Notes: generated from the letters alone by a model not told the origin. DNA of 64,000 nucleotides from Capsulimonadaceae bacterium (GCA_031292625.1 JARLGU010000028.1:16368-80367), one strand, 5' to 3'; positions 46,680-56,661 are shown, numbered from the stretch's first letter. Numbers and translations are program-made.

Positions 46680-49067
46680 CTAACATGCCCCGGCATCTGC
46701 CGGTTTTTTGGAAGAATCGAACGCGGAGCGGCGCATTTCGCGCCAGCAGAGCAGGCCGAAGCCAATGAGCGAGAGGGCGGAAATGACGGCCCCGGCGAGG
46801 AAGGCGGGTGGGAGGTAGTTAAGCAGGAAATGATGGCGGCCGGCTACGACCGGAACGCCGATTTCCATATAGTTGGCCGGCATCGGCGTATAGGTTTTCT
46901 GGGCCGATCCCGGCAGGGCGGTCGCGTGGAAAAAGCGGCTGTATGTATCGGTAATCACGACGATCCCCGAGGTTGGCGTGTCAACCTGGACGTCCAGCGT
47001 GTCCGAATCTCGCCACGCGACGCGCACCTGCCCCGGCGGCGCACTTGGCGGCGGAGAGACTGGGGCGATGCTGGGCTTCCGCTCGAGGACGGTTTCGTGC
47101 AGCGCATCAAATTGGGGATCGAGAACGACGGGCAGGATATGGTCGCGTCCCGTAAACCGGCGATAGCGATAGACGATCAATCCGTGTGGCAGCGGGTTGT
47201 CCACTTCGGAGAGACTGATCTTGTCGCCGATCCAAGTGAATACGTATTTCAGCCGCAAGAGGCGCAGCGGGACGCTCGGATGGCGCAGCGACGCGTACAT
47301 TGTGGCCGAATCGATATCGCCCCCCTCGGAACCGATTACGAACTCGGCATACCGGCGCAAGACCATCGGATCGTAACCCCAGATGTCGAACATGCGGTAC
47401 GCCATTGTTCTGTTCGAGGGAATGGGGTTCTGGGCAATCCTGTAGTCGCCCGGAAAGCTCTTGTAGAATGCGGTCATCATCGCCGGACGCGTCTGCGACG
47501 GCTGGAACGTCGTCACGGTCGCGCGTGCGAATGCAAACATCTCGATGCACGCGCAGGTTACGATCAGCCACGTCCAGACGCGAGAGCGTTGTGTGCCCCA
47601 GATTGCGCCTCCAATTAAAAAGAAGATTGCCGCACTGACTGAGAGATCGAGCGATGCGAATGTTTGCGCACGATGGATAAATTCGATGACGTCGGCGGAA
47701 TTGGGATTGTCAAGGCCCTCGTTCAGCGCGATAACGTAGACAATCGCTCGGAGACCGATTGGGCTGACCGCAACGACCGACGCGGCCGCGCAGACGAGAC
47801 CGGCGATCGCCGTCGCGGCGCTTGTCCGGACAAGCGTCGCGAGCCAACGTGGATCCAACGGATTTGCCGAAGCGGCTGAGCGGCGAATGAGTGCGTCAAG
47901 CCCAGCGCCTGCGAGAAGGGCGAGAAAAATGCACGCCTCGAATACGAACTTCGCCGGGGATCGAAACTTGTTCAGCCCCGGGACGTAGTCGAAGAAGAAG
48001 CGATAAACATGGGTGTACTTGCCGAGCGCCACGAAGAGCAGCGCAAAGGCCATTGTCGCCCAAAGCTTCCGTCGCGGCGATGCGCCGCGCGCAAATCCGA
48101 GCAAGATCAAGGGAACCGACGTGACGCCAAGGAATGCGTTTGTCTCCCATAAGTACCAGCGTCCCCAATACGCTAAATGGCCGAGGTCTCCGAACAGACG
48201 GGGCGCAACGAGCGTGAGCAGGTTTTCCGGCGGGAAGGAGAAGTCGGTCGCGAACGAATATGGAACCGCTCCGCTGCGAGTTCCTTCGGTATTGACCTGC
48301 AATCCGGTCAGCACCTGAACGGCGGTTAGCAGCAGGGCGATGCCTCCCATGACCGCAAGGGCTACGGCGATGCGTGGCCGGTCGTCGGCCCGCACGAACC
48401 GTATGAGCGTATAGAGGGCCAGCGCGAGAAGCGTGTTGTAGACCGTTTGAGGGTGTCCCGCCAGGATCTGCATGGCGAGCGCAAACCCGCCAAGCAAGAT
48501 AGAGCGCAATTGCGGCTTATCGAGAATTGAGTCGACGGCAAGGAGAATGAGCGGCGCCCACGCCATCGAGGCCAGAGTCGCCAGGTGCCCCGCGTAGATA
48601 TGGGGGAAGAACGCACCGCCGAACATGAGCGTTGTCCCTGCCAGCAGACAGGCTGCCGGATGCATGCCGTATTTGCGAGCGAGCAGCGAAGTGAATAACC
48701 CCGTGAGATACGTGCTGATGAAGATATCGAGATTGATGGCGCGGTCGAGCGGGAAAATCAGGTAGATCCAGTTGGGCGGATAGAACAATCCCGCCTGCCA
48801 GCCGGCGAAAAACGGGACGCCGCCGTAAACGTAGGGGTTCCACTGGGCGATATGGCCGCGGCGAAGTTCCGAGAAGCCGAAATCGCGCCAATAGTAAAAT
48901 TCGCTGGCCAGATCGGCTCCGCCGTCGGACAGCACGCCATGTCGAAGCCCCACGAGAACGTCGCCGAACATGAGGATGCTGAATGCAAGCAAGACAATGG
49001 GAACGTACCAAAACGTCTCGGCGCGGGTTCGGCAGGTATCGATCGGCGGTGGCTTCGTGCTATCCAT
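46680..49067 (-). CDS. YfhO-like polytopic membrane protein
   Basis: 795 residues from the ATG at 49067. An upstream TTG at 49124 and ATG at 49097 are excluded because they sit in the -35 and -10 boxes of a promoter. About a dozen hydrophobic segments follow the N-terminus (YVPIVLLAFSILMFGDVLVG), with the GT-C-like loop FRDFGFSELRRGHIAQWNPY (here DFGFSELRRGHIAQWNPYVY). A C-terminal soluble domain carries WRDSDTLDVQVDTPTSGIVV. YfhO relatives modify lipoteichoic acids or other envelope glycans, using lipid-linked sugars; here that is inference. Confidence 0.8.
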   Translation of the reverse strand: MDSTKPPPIDTCRTRAETFWYVPIVLLAFSILMFGDVLVGLRHGVLSDGGADLASEFYYWRDFGFSELRRGHIAQWNPYVYGGVPFFAGWQAGLFYPPNWIYLIFPLDRAINLDIFISTYLTGLFTSLLARKYGMHPAACLLAGTTLMFGGAFFPHIYAGHLATLASMAWAPLILLAVDSILDKPQLRSILLGGFALAMQILAGHPQTVYNTLLALALYTLIRFVRADDRPRIAVALAVMGGIALLLTAVQVLTGLQVNTEGTRSGAVPYSFATDFSFPPENLLTLVAPRLFGDLGHLAYWGRWYLWETNAFLGVTSVPLILLGFARGASPRRKLWATMAFALLFVALGKYTHVYRFFFDYVPGLNKFRSPAKFVFEACIFLALLAGAGLDALIRRSAASANPLDPRWLATLVRTSAATAIAGLVCAAASVVAVSPIGLRAIVYVIALNEGLDNPNSADVIEFIHRAQTFASLDLSVSAAIFFLIGGAIWGTQRSRVWTWLIVTCACIEMFAFARATVTTFQPSQTRPAMMTAFYKSFPGDYRIAQNPIPSNRTMAYRMFDIWGYDPMVLRRYAEFVIGSEGGDIDSATMYASLRHPSVPLRLLRLKYVFTWIGDKISLSEVDNPLPHGLIVYRYRRFTGRDHILPVVLDPQFDALHETVLERKPSIAPVSPPPSAPPGQVRVAWRDSDTLDVQVDTPTSGIVVITDTYSRFFHATALPGSAQKTYTPMPANYMEIGVPVVAGRHHFLLNYLPPAFLAGAVISALSLIGFGLLCWREMRRSAFDSSKKPADAGAC

Positions 49068-49095
49068 GAGTGAGAGCTTCGGCGGCGGTGTTCTC

Positions 49096-49124
49096 ATTAT
49101 GGTAAAGCGCGGCGAGGCTGTCAA
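49096..49124 (-). promoter_or_regulatory. promoter of the YfhO-like gene
   Basis: Minus strand TTGACA (49124-49119), 17 bp, CATAAT (49101-49096), 29 bases before the ATG at 49067. Confidence 0.75.
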
Positions 49125-49209
49125 GCATACAAGCCGGCGGCAGGCCGCGCCATGGAAGTTAGGGGGCTAATTTTATTGCCGTCCGCCCCGCTTGGCGAGC
49201 CTCTTTCGG

Positions 49210-49239
49210 TTGACTTGTTCATCTGTGAACAGCTATAAT
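49210..49239 (+). promoter_or_regulatory. promoter with a 16-bp palindrome in the spacer
   Basis: TTGACT (49210-49215), 18 bp, TATAAT (49234-49239). The spacer contains TGTTCA-TCTG-TGAACA (49216-49231), with perfect 6-bp arms, an ideal repressor site. Confidence 0.75.
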
Positions 49240-49279
49240 CAGGGGAAGTTCGGTCTCCATTGAAAGGTGACGTACCATC

Positions 49280-52200
49280 TTGTTTCTCCGCCATCTCCTT
49301 TCGACGGCCACGGCGGCCACCTTGTTGTTCGCAGCTATTCCGCTTTCCGCGGCGCCCGCTCGGGTAGGGGCGTTGCTAACCACGTGGGACTCGCTTTATG
49401 TCTACGTTGCGGTCGATGTACGCGATAAGAACGTCATCTCGCTCAACGATACGTTGACGTCACATCCGCAGCAGGATGACGATGTCGAGGTCTTTTTCGA
49501 GACGGACGGACCGCACGGGGCGACTCTACGGACATCGAAGACGGTACAGATGGCGGTTTCAGCAGCCAATGGCGCTTATTTCAGCGTCGGTAACGGAACG
49601 GCCATCCCGACGCCCAAATCCGTTTTCGATTACAAATTCGCCGCGTACGTGGATGGTCCGCTAAACACGGTTGATGGCAAAGGCAACGGCTTTACGGTCG
49701 AACTGGCGATCCCGTGGGCAGAGTTCGGGCTCGATGGTCCTCCGCCAGCGGGAACGGCATGGGGATTCAATGTCATTAGTCGCGATCGAGACTCGCTGAC
49801 CGCTCCCGCCCAAACGTTATATTCGCTTTCGCCGCTTGTTGAGAGCGGCGACGATGTGCAGAACCCTTCCAAGTGGAGTCAGATTACGTTCACGGATACC
49901 GCGACCGCCCTGAAGTCGACGGCAACATCCGTCATCTCGCCGCATGTGAGCGCGTCGCTTCCTCCCGTGATCGATGGAACGATCAGTGCAGGCGAGTGGC
50001 CTACGGCAACGGGCTTGTCGTTTGGAGATCGCGCGATCGCAGCGCCCGCTCCTACGCCAGCTCAGGAACCCAATACGGGCGATGCATCATCCGCTCCGGC
50101 GCCTTCGGCGAGCCCCGCTGTCCCAGCCGCACCGTCGCCTACGCCATCGGCTGCGACGCCGGCGCCTGTGCCTGCCGCTCCGGCGCCGAACCCTGACTAC
50201 AACATCTACCTGCCGGGAGGCGGCGTCGTGCACGTTAACGGCGGCGCGTCCGCTTCCGCGCCAGTTGCCGCGCCGCCCGCGCCTTCTCCCGCCGCCCCCG
50301 CCGCGCGGACGGGCAAAGCCGGCAAGGGGAAGCCCGCCGAGACGCCGGTTGATACGCGGCCATCGCCGGTGGGGCTGATGGGCGACGAGCGCACGAACCC
50401 GCTATCGCCCGCAAACGACAAGCGCAATCCGCTCCTCTTTCTGCCTAACGCCAATAACCCTGCTGCCGATCAGCAGGTTGCGGGCGCGCCGGATGTCGAT
50501 ACGACCCTGCGGCCGCCGCTGCCAGCGCAGAGCCGCGTCAGCCCTCGCGTCATGGCGCTTTATGAACTCGACGAACAGCCTGGCGCGGCGCTCGATGGCT
50601 TTTTCGACCAGCCGGAGGCATCGCTTGGTCCCTGGTATGGAGCCAGAAGCGGCAGATTCCTGGCGGAAGAGTTGCGCAACGCACGCCTCTCTGGCGTCGA
50701 AGTGTTGTTGCCCGTCTTTAGCGGCGCGCCCACTCAGCTCACGGCCCTGCGCGGGTTGGTGCAAGCGCTGAAGACGATTGACGACAATGGCGGCGATTAT
50801 CCCTTGTTAGGCCTGTGGCTGACCGGAGACGATAATCCCTTCGAGGCGGTCTCGACGTTCTTCTCGATGGTTCCTCCGAAGTATCGCGCGCAGGTTTTCC
50901 TGGGCGATCAGGACGGCAACAAGCGGGCTTATGTGGTCGTCGCGGACCACGCGGTCGACCGGGACAGTCTGAATCAGCAGTTCCAACGCGATTTCGGGGT
51001 TCGGAATCTGCTCGCGATCTCCACTCTGACGGAGGGTTCGCCGATCGTCACCGCAACGGTTTCTCCTGGCGGACGATCTGTCGCTGGCCTGGCGGGCAGA
51101 CGGCAGACGCAAACCTACGAAGCCTCTTGGGATGCCGCGCTCAAGCGTTCTCCGGATTGGGTGGTCGTCGATAGCTGGAACGATCTCCGCCGCGGGACCG
51201 AGGTTGCGCTGACTCGCCAACATGCCGACCAGTACGCCAACCTAACGCGCGTGTTCGCGTCGAAGTGGGGAGGCGATCAGGCGTGGTCGGCGCGGGTGCT
51301 CAGCAGCGATGCGCCAAACGAGATCCTGACGAAGGCGCTTTACGAGGTTCACGTCCGCGTGGAGAACACGGGAACCTTGCCCTGGGGGCGCTCGCAGGGA
51401 TACGCGCTCTCGTATCGCTGGTACACCATGGACGGCAAGTTGATCGACGACAGCGCGCCGCGAATTCCGCTGCAGAACGATATTCTTCCCGGCGATTCGG
51501 TTCCGGTTACGTTCGGGTTGGCGGCTCTTAACGGATTTGGCTCCTCGATCGATCCGGGCGAGTACATTCTCGCGATCGATGTCGTTCAAGGCAACCGGCG
51601 CTGGTTCAGCTATGCCGCGAACATTCCGCTCAAGGTGCACATGACGATCGCCGGGGATGCCGCCGCCGCCGCGAACCTGGCAAGCGTTCTGAGCACGACG
51701 ACGCCTTCCTTCGTTAAGCCCGGTTCGGTCTATAACGTTCAGGTGCGCGTCAGAAACGATGGCGCGGGGACTTGGACCGCGGGAAAGACGTCCCTTTTGT
51801 TGGCGCTTAAGGAAGACGCCGTTCCCGGGGGCGCCGCGCCGGGCGTCTGGAAGTCCGAGGCGCCGCTGACGGTCGATGCTCCGCCGGGCGATGTCGCCGT
51901 GTTCGACGCGTCGTTGGCCGTACCGCCGTCTAATGGCATCGGCTTCGTGGCGTCGTGGAAGCTCAACGAGACCGGCTACAAGGGCGGTTACAACGAGCGG
52001 CTGGGTTTGACCGCGTCGGATAGCGGACCTGAATTCGGTATCACCGATATGGCGCGACAGTTCTCGGCCGGTCAAAAGGTTCGGGTTCGTCTAAGCCTGC
52101 GCAACCCATCTCACAGCGTTGTCCACCGCGGCGAATACCGCGTTTCGTACCGCATTTATTACCTTGATGGCCTGCTTGCCGGCCCGTCGACGACGCCTCC

Positions 52201-53026
52201 CGCGCAACTTCGCACGGATATCGCGGCTGGCCAAGAGGACGTGGTCTTCGCCGATTTCCAGGCTCCGGCGTATCCCGGACGCTACACGGTAGTTTGGGGA
52301 CTTGTTGGCGCGGACGGCGATTTTCTGGCGGATTCTCAGACCTTTGTCGCACAGGGCGATACCTTGCCGCTTCAAATATGGGTCACCGCCGACAAGAATG
52401 CTCGCACCGTGCCGGTCGATCTGACCGCGCAGTTCAACGAGCGCGGGGTGGCATTTGAAGGGGAAGCGACCAAGGGCTTTGATGGAGCAGGGGGCGCGAT
52501 CCCTGGCGAAATGCTGCCGCCCGATGGGACCCAGGAGCTTGACGGCGACCCATTGCTCATCGGCAAGGCGGGCCCCGCGCTCTATCCGTCGGGATACTAT
52601 TCTTCGGCAACCGGAGACCAGTGGGAGTCCAATCATCGGATCTCCTTCTTGTTCCCTGGAAAGAACGGCGCCAATGTCGTGGCGGCGCATGGTCAGAAGA
52701 TCCCCGTGCCGCGCGGCACCTATCGAACGGCGCATATCCTCGCTGCGTCGTCATCCGGAACGCCCATTACCGCCTCGATAGGCATGTCATACGGGAGCCA
52801 GACGACCTCCTCGACCATCGAGCTTTCCACATGGTCGAGCGCGCCGTCGACGGCATCCGTTGGATTCAGGACGTCGTACCGGCTCTTGAACGGCGAGGTT
52901 GTTGACGGAACTCCTTGCATTTTAGTCGACTATGCGGTGAGCGTCGATCCAAGCAATAAGCTCTCGGCGGTGATCTTGCCGGATGATCCGCGCGTAAAGG
53001 TTCTTGCGATTACGTTGGAAAAGTAA
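49280..53026 (+). CDS. large secreted multidomain protein (CBM9-like, GH99-like, Ig-like domains)
   Basis: 1248 residues, TTG start with GAAAGGTGACG upstream. The signal peptide ends near LSAAPARV. About residues 30-215 look like a CBM9/DOMON carbohydrate-binding domain (DSLYVYVAVDVRDKNV). A Pro/Ala linker at about 250-365 separates it from a core that resembles the glycosyltransferase/hydrolase GH99-like (WbsX/DUF5010) fold: GFFDQPEASLGPWYGARSGR and DWVVVDSWNDLRRGTEVAL. Then three Ig-like domains with NTGTLPW and NDGAGTW motifs, and a C-terminal NPCBM-like domain. The likely role is surface glycan binding or processing. Catalytic residues are not assigned. Confidence 0.7.
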   Translation: MFLRHLLSTATAATLLFAAIPLSAAPARVGALLTTWDSLYVYVAVDVRDKNVISLNDTLTSHPQQDDDVEVFFETDGPHGATLRTSKTVQMAVSAANGAYFSVGNGTAIPTPKSVFDYKFAAYVDGPLNTVDGKGNGFTVELAIPWAEFGLDGPPPAGTAWGFNVISRDRDSLTAPAQTLYSLSPLVESGDDVQNPSKWSQITFTDTATALKSTATSVISPHVSASLPPVIDGTISAGEWPTATGLSFGDRAIAAPAPTPAQEPNTGDASSAPAPSASPAVPAAPSPTPSAATPAPVPAAPAPNPDYNIYLPGGGVVHVNGGASASAPVAAPPAPSPAAPAARTGKAGKGKPAETPVDTRPSPVGLMGDERTNPLSPANDKRNPLLFLPNANNPAADQQVAGAPDVDTTLRPPLPAQSRVSPRVMALYELDEQPGAALDGFFDQPEASLGPWYGARSGRFLAEELRNARLSGVEVLLPVFSGAPTQLTALRGLVQALKTIDDNGGDYPLLGLWLTGDDNPFEAVSTFFSMVPPKYRAQVFLGDQDGNKRAYVVVADHAVDRDSLNQQFQRDFGVRNLLAISTLTEGSPIVTATVSPGGRSVAGLAGRRQTQTYEASWDAALKRSPDWVVVDSWNDLRRGTEVALTRQHADQYANLTRVFASKWGGDQAWSARVLSSDAPNEILTKALYEVHVRVENTGTLPWGRSQGYALSYRWYTMDGKLIDDSAPRIPLQNDILPGDSVPVTFGLAALNGFGSSIDPGEYILAIDVVQGNRRWFSYAANIPLKVHMTIAGDAAAAANLASVLSTTTPSFVKPGSVYNVQVRVRNDGAGTWTAGKTSLLLALKEDAVPGGAAPGVWKSEAPLTVDAPPGDVAVFDASLAVPPSNGIGFVASWKLNETGYKGGYNERLGLTASDSGPEFGITDMARQFSAGQKVRVRLSLRNPSHSVVHRGEYRVSYRIYYLDGLLAGPSTTPPAQLRTDIAAGQEDVVFADFQAPAYPGRYTVVWGLVGADGDFLADSQTFVAQGDTLPLQIWVTADKNARTVPVDLTAQFNERGVAFEGEATKGFDGAGGAIPGEMLPPDGTQELDGDPLLIGKAGPALYPSGYYSSATGDQWESNHRISFLFPGKNGANVVAAHGQKIPVPRGTYRTAHILAASSSGTPITASIGMSYGSQTTSSTIELSTWSSAPSTASVGFRTSYRLLNGEVVDGTPCILVDYAVSVDPSNKLSAVILPDDPRVKVLAITLEK

Positions 53027-53059
53027 GCCGGCCGCCTTCGCGCCGTACGGGAGATGTAA

Positions 53060-53803
53060 GTGAAGCAATTTTGCGCATTGTTGGCGGCCATCGCCATGTT
53101 TGCCGCTGCGCGCGGCGTCGTGTTGGCACAGGACTCGATCCCGCTCGCCAGTCGCCTTCCCTCGCTCAGTGCGAACGGTGCGGCGGGCGGCGGCGGCCGC
53201 ACCGATATTTTTACAGACGAGCGCGGCAATAAGACGCAATACAATCTGCAGCTGCTTGGCCTTGCGTCCGCCGTTGCGGCGGACGACGACGGGATTCACA
53301 AGACTCTCCTGGTCAAATCGGGCTCCGAAGCAAACCGCATCTCCAACGACATCACGAAGCTCGGCGATCTGACCTACGTTGCCCCCCTGCTGGGCGCTGT
53401 TTACCTGACGGGCGGCAACAGCAATCACACGCTGGCGAGCCACGCGGCCATTGCTGTATGGAAAGCGGGCATGATTGGCGTCGTCGCGAAATATGCGATT
53501 GGACGTCACCGGCCCGGCGACGGTACGACGGGTGGAACGTTCTCGCCCTTCTCCACAAGCGATCCGAAGAATTCGTTTCCCTCCGGACACTCCCTTGTCG
53601 CGTTTTCAGTCGCGACCGTTTGGGCCAACGAAAAGCCCGGCGAAAAGGTGATCGCCTATGGTCTGGCGTCGCTGGTGGGCCTATCGCGCGTGATGCTTGG
53701 CGCTCACTGGGCGAGCGACGTGCTTGCGGGAGCGGCTCTTGGCATTTCACAAGGGCGTCAGGTCAACAATGGCAACACCGATCTGTTTACGATACGATTC
53801 TGA
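53060..53803 (+). CDS. PAP2-family phosphatase
   Basis: 247 residues, GTG start with GGGAG upstream. Signal peptide near 1-23. The three PAP2 motifs are present: KYAIGRHRP (144-152), SFPSGH (172-177) with His177, and SRVMLGAHWASD (209-220) with Arg210, His216 and Asp220. These form the vanadate-haloperoxidase-type site that dephosphorylates lipid or soluble phosphates. It is exported and has no clear membrane helices. It follows the large secreted protein by 33 bp, so likely co-transcribed. Confidence 0.88.
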   Translation: MKQFCALLAAIAMFAAARGVVLAQDSIPLASRLPSLSANGAAGGGGRTDIFTDERGNKTQYNLQLLGLASAVAADDDGIHKTLLVKSGSEANRISNDITKLGDLTYVAPLLGAVYLTGGNSNHTLASHAAIAVWKAGMIGVVAKYAIGRHRPGDGTTGGTFSPFSTSDPKNSFPSGHSLVAFSVATVWANEKPGEKVIAYGLASLVGLSRVMLGAHWASDVLAGAALGISQGRQVNNGNTDLFTIRF

Positions 53804-53836
53804 TCGATCGATCGAACGGTACTGGAAAGTTAGTTT

Positions 53837-54655
53837 ATGCATGGCGCAAGTTACGTATTTCTGGCAGCGGCCAGCTTAGCTGCGGGAGCAATCAATTCGG
53901 TTGCGGGCGGCGGCACGGTGCTGACATTTCCGGCGCTGCTCGCGGCGGGAGTCCCGCCGGTGACGGCAAATGCGACGAGCACGATTGCGCTGGTGACCGG
54001 TTCGTTGACGAGCGCGTATGGGTATCGCGAGGAGGTCGGCCGCAGTAAGCGGCTGATGATCTGGATGATCGTTCCGAGCGTCATCGGCGGTACGATTGGG
54101 GCTCTGCTCGTGCTTCACGCGGGCGACGCCGTCTTGAAGAAGCTCGTGCCGTGGCTAATTCTGGGCGCGACCGTGCTGTTTCTTGCGCAGGAACCAATCA
54201 GCCGCTGGTTGCGCGCCACCCAGGAGAAGGAGATAAAGGACGCGGCCGAGGGACGCGGGCATGACCCTGATAACCCGGAAGGGAAGCGTTTGGCCACTGT
54301 TCTCTTCTATCAGTTCTTCGTAGCGATTTATGGCGGATTTTTCGGCGCTGGAATCGGCATTCTCCAACTGGCCGCGCTCGGCTTCTTGGGACTGACTAAC
54401 ATTCACCGCATGAACGCGGTTAAGAACGTAACCTCCTCGGCGATCAACATTGTCGCCTCGGCGATGTTTATTCTCGGCGGCCGTGTGAATTGGCCGATCG
54501 CCGTTCTGATGGGCGTCGCCGCCATCGCCGGAGGCTATGGTGGAGCGGGCGTGGCGCGGAAGATCGGCCAACAGCGCGTCCGCCAGATCATTATCGGCAT
54601 CGGTTTCGCCATCGCGGGCCTGATGTTCTACCGCCAGATGCACGGCGGTATGTAG
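53837..54655 (+). CDS. TauE/SafE-family permease
   Basis: 272 residues with about eight hydrophobic segments. The N-terminal repeat GAINSVAGGGTVLTFPALL is followed by GVPPVTANATSTIALVTG, and the second repeat YGGFFGAGIGILQLAALGFL by NIHRMNAVKNVTSSAINI. These are the paired signatures of the TauE/SafE (sulfite exporter) family. The substrate of most members, sulfonates or other anions, is not proven. It lies 33 bp after the PAP2 gene in the same direction. Confidence 0.9.
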   Translation: MHGASYVFLAAASLAAGAINSVAGGGTVLTFPALLAAGVPPVTANATSTIALVTGSLTSAYGYREEVGRSKRLMIWMIVPSVIGGTIGALLVLHAGDAVLKKLVPWLILGATVLFLAQEPISRWLRATQEKEIKDAAEGRGHDPDNPEGKRLATVLFYQFFVAIYGGFFGAGIGILQLAALGFLGLTNIHRMNAVKNVTSSAINIVASAMFILGGRVNWPIAVLMGVAAIAGGYGGAGVARKIGQQRVRQIIIGIGFAIAGLMFYRQMHGGM

Positions 54656-54696
54656 GCCGCTAGCCGCTCCCTCGCTGCCTGCGGCGCTTCCCCCGC

Positions 54697-55449
54697 TTAC
54701 TTCACCTCGTACGCCGCGGTCACCATCACCGTTACGCGCTTGTCTATTGACTCCGTGTCCTCAGCCCCGCCATCGGTCTGCTCGTCGGCATAAGCTCCGG
54801 TAACGGACATTGCGCCCATGTGCGACCAGCGCAGTTTGCCTAGGCGCGCGCCGCTGCTGACCGCGATCCTTTCGGCGCGCTCCCTGGCGTTCTTGGCGGC
54901 TTCGGCCAGTATGCTGTCCTTCTCGTCCGCCAGATTCGTAATGCGGTACTGAGGCGCGTTAGAGCCGAGCGCGACGCCCTGCTTGATGAGTTCGGTGGCG
55001 CTGCGAGAGACGGCTTCGACGGTTTGGACCTGATTGCTGCGCACCTCGATAATTTGCGACAACCGATATCCCTTGATTGTACGATAAACGGTTTCATCGC
55101 TTCCGTTGTCGCTGGGCTGCGTCTTCTCGTAGAGGACGTTTGTCTTGATGGCGAGCGGGAAGACATCGGAATCGCGCACGGCATGGGCCGCGAGGTAGGC
55201 TCGCAGCGTTGCGCTTCCTTGCTGGAGCGATGCGTAAGCGTCGGCGACCGTAGGCGCCTGGTAGCTGATTTCGGCATCCCAGATGATGTAATCGCTGTGG
55301 ACGATTCGTCTGGCGGTTCCGTTGACGCGGATGGTTTCGTCAGCGGAGCGGGCGCGTCCGATTGAGCCGCCAAGGACGCCGGCGGCGACGAACAGGCCCA
55401 GTGCGACGATCAGGGCCGGCAGGAGCGTTGCGAAACGATCTGTAGCCAT
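54697..55449 (-). CDS. SIMPL-domain (DUF541) protein
   Basis: 250 residues, start ATG at 55449 with GGAGGG upstream. An N-terminal hydrophobic segment (LLPALIVALGLFVAAGVLGG) anchors or exports it. The SIMPL fold follows: IIWDAEISYQAPTVADAYAS, SQIIEVRSNQVQTVEAV and the Ala-rich helix ILAEAAKNARERAERIAVSS. These periplasmic proteins are linked to envelope stress, but their molecular role is unclear. It is convergent with the TauE/SafE gene. Confidence 0.85.
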   Translation of the reverse strand: MATDRFATLLPALIVALGLFVAAGVLGGSIGRARSADETIRVNGTARRIVHSDYIIWDAEISYQAPTVADAYASLQQGSATLRAYLAAHAVRDSDVFPLAIKTNVLYEKTQPSDNGSDETVYRTIKGYRLSQIIEVRSNQVQTVEAVSRSATELIKQGVALGSNAPQYRITNLADEKDSILAEAAKNARERAERIAVSSGARLGKLRWSHMGAMSVTGAYADEQTDGGAEDTESIDKRVTVMVTAAYEVK

Positions 55450-55980
55450 TTGAGTCCCTCCGCATTCCATGATACTCCGCTATCTTTCCCATTTGTATCC
55501 ATCGATGAAGCGGCTCGTTTCCAGGATGTCGGGCTGACGCGCGCGCTGCCCGCTTCATCTTTCCGCTGACCCTCCGATAAACGCTAAAATGTACGGTTTA
55601 CGACGTATCTCGTCCACATGGCGCTTGCCTGCGTCTGTGATTGAGAAGTTTTTTTTGTGCATTTAAACGGCGCATTTTGAGCGGAAATTGTCACCTCGTA
55701 AGCATCGATAGATCTTTGAAATATCGCGTTTACAATCGATTTATCAATAAATGAGCGTAATCATAAGCTTGGATGCTAGCGCGTTGCGGTTCGATGCCGT
55801 TGGCGGCCAGGCTCGTTGTCTGACCATTCGCGGCTTCCCAAATAGTCGGCTGGAGTACAGAAAAAAAGCATGCGACCGACAATGAATGAGGGACGGCATC
55901 TAAGCTCGCTTCGTCCGTCACCAAGAACAAGATCGGTGGGAGTATATCATCGATCGACTTACGGAGGAGAGAAACGCGAA
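55450..55980. other. intergenic region before the chaperone-usher-like locus
   Basis: No gene is supported in these 530 bp. The middle part is AT-rich. TTGAAA near 55716 is a possible -35 box without a good -10. The last 20 bp contain GGAGGAGAGAAA, the ribosome-binding site of the next gene. No repeat or RNA gene is seen. Confidence 0.4.
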
Positions 55981-56553
55981 ATGCGGACAATCAAAGCGCT
56001 ACTTGCGGCCGGTAGCTTAATCTTGGCCGTCGGAGCCGCCAGTGCTCAGGGGCAGATCGTAATCAGTCCTGAGGCTACGGCAGGAACCGAGCAACTGAGC
56101 CTGACCATCGAACCACAGGCCACGGTCACCGTTCCCGGAGCGACGACCTTTCCAGATGTCACGAACGTTACCAATACCGCCACTGCGACCGTGTCGACCA
56201 GTGCGGGCACAACGGGCAGCCTGTCGATCTCCAACATGGTGGTTGATTGGGGCGATCACGTGATTATCACGGCGTCCTCCACCGGCTGGACGACCCCCGG
56301 AGGCTCTACGCCGGGTGTACCGCCCGTCGTCGGCGACGTGGCGATTACGAAGAGCGCTGGGTTTACTGGCGATACCTTCTCGGCAATTGCCGCTCTTACA
56401 GGCACCGACCAAACACTCGTTACGTCGGGCGTCAATCCTCAGGGCACATCCACGTCGGGAGATCTCACGTTTACGATCAGCAACATTGAGACCCACTTCC
56501 TCGTTGCAGGCCAATACACCTTGACCGTCACGTACAAAGTGTCCGAAGGATAA
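55981..56553 (+). CDS. secreted structural-subunit candidate (gene 1 of the chaperone-usher-like locus)
   Basis: 190 residues; the start ATG at 55981 follows GGAGGAG. Signal peptide MRTIKALLAAGSLILAVGAA, cleaved near ASAQ. The mature protein is Thr/Ser/Gly/Val-rich and all-beta, with no cysteines. Its C-terminus AGQYTLTVTYKVSEG is nearly the same as that of the gene at 60310 (AGTYSLTVTWKV). Alternating hydrophobic residues in a terminal strand are typical of fimbrial subunits that use donor-strand complementation. I do not recognise a known pilin. It is the first of four consecutive genes. Confidence 0.7.
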   Translation: MRTIKALLAAGSLILAVGAASAQGQIVISPEATAGTEQLSLTIEPQATVTVPGATTFPDVTNVTNTATATVSTSAGTTGSLSISNMVVDWGDHVIITASSTGWTTPGGSTPGVPPVVGDVAITKSAGFTGDTFSAIAALTGTDQTLVTSGVNPQGTSTSGDLTFTISNIETHFLVAGQYTLTVTYKVSEG

Positions 56554-56661
56554 TACAGCCGCTGGGCTTAGCGCGCTGCGAGCGAATCTTCGGGCAGGTT
56601 GATTAGAAGCAGTTCCGGAAGACAACGTCCCCTTCCGGAACGCTTCACATGGAGAGAAACA

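Noticed and set aside
46677..47618. 313-residue plus-strand frame
   Set aside because: Antisense to the YfhO-like membrane protein; Arg/Gly-rich without any motif.
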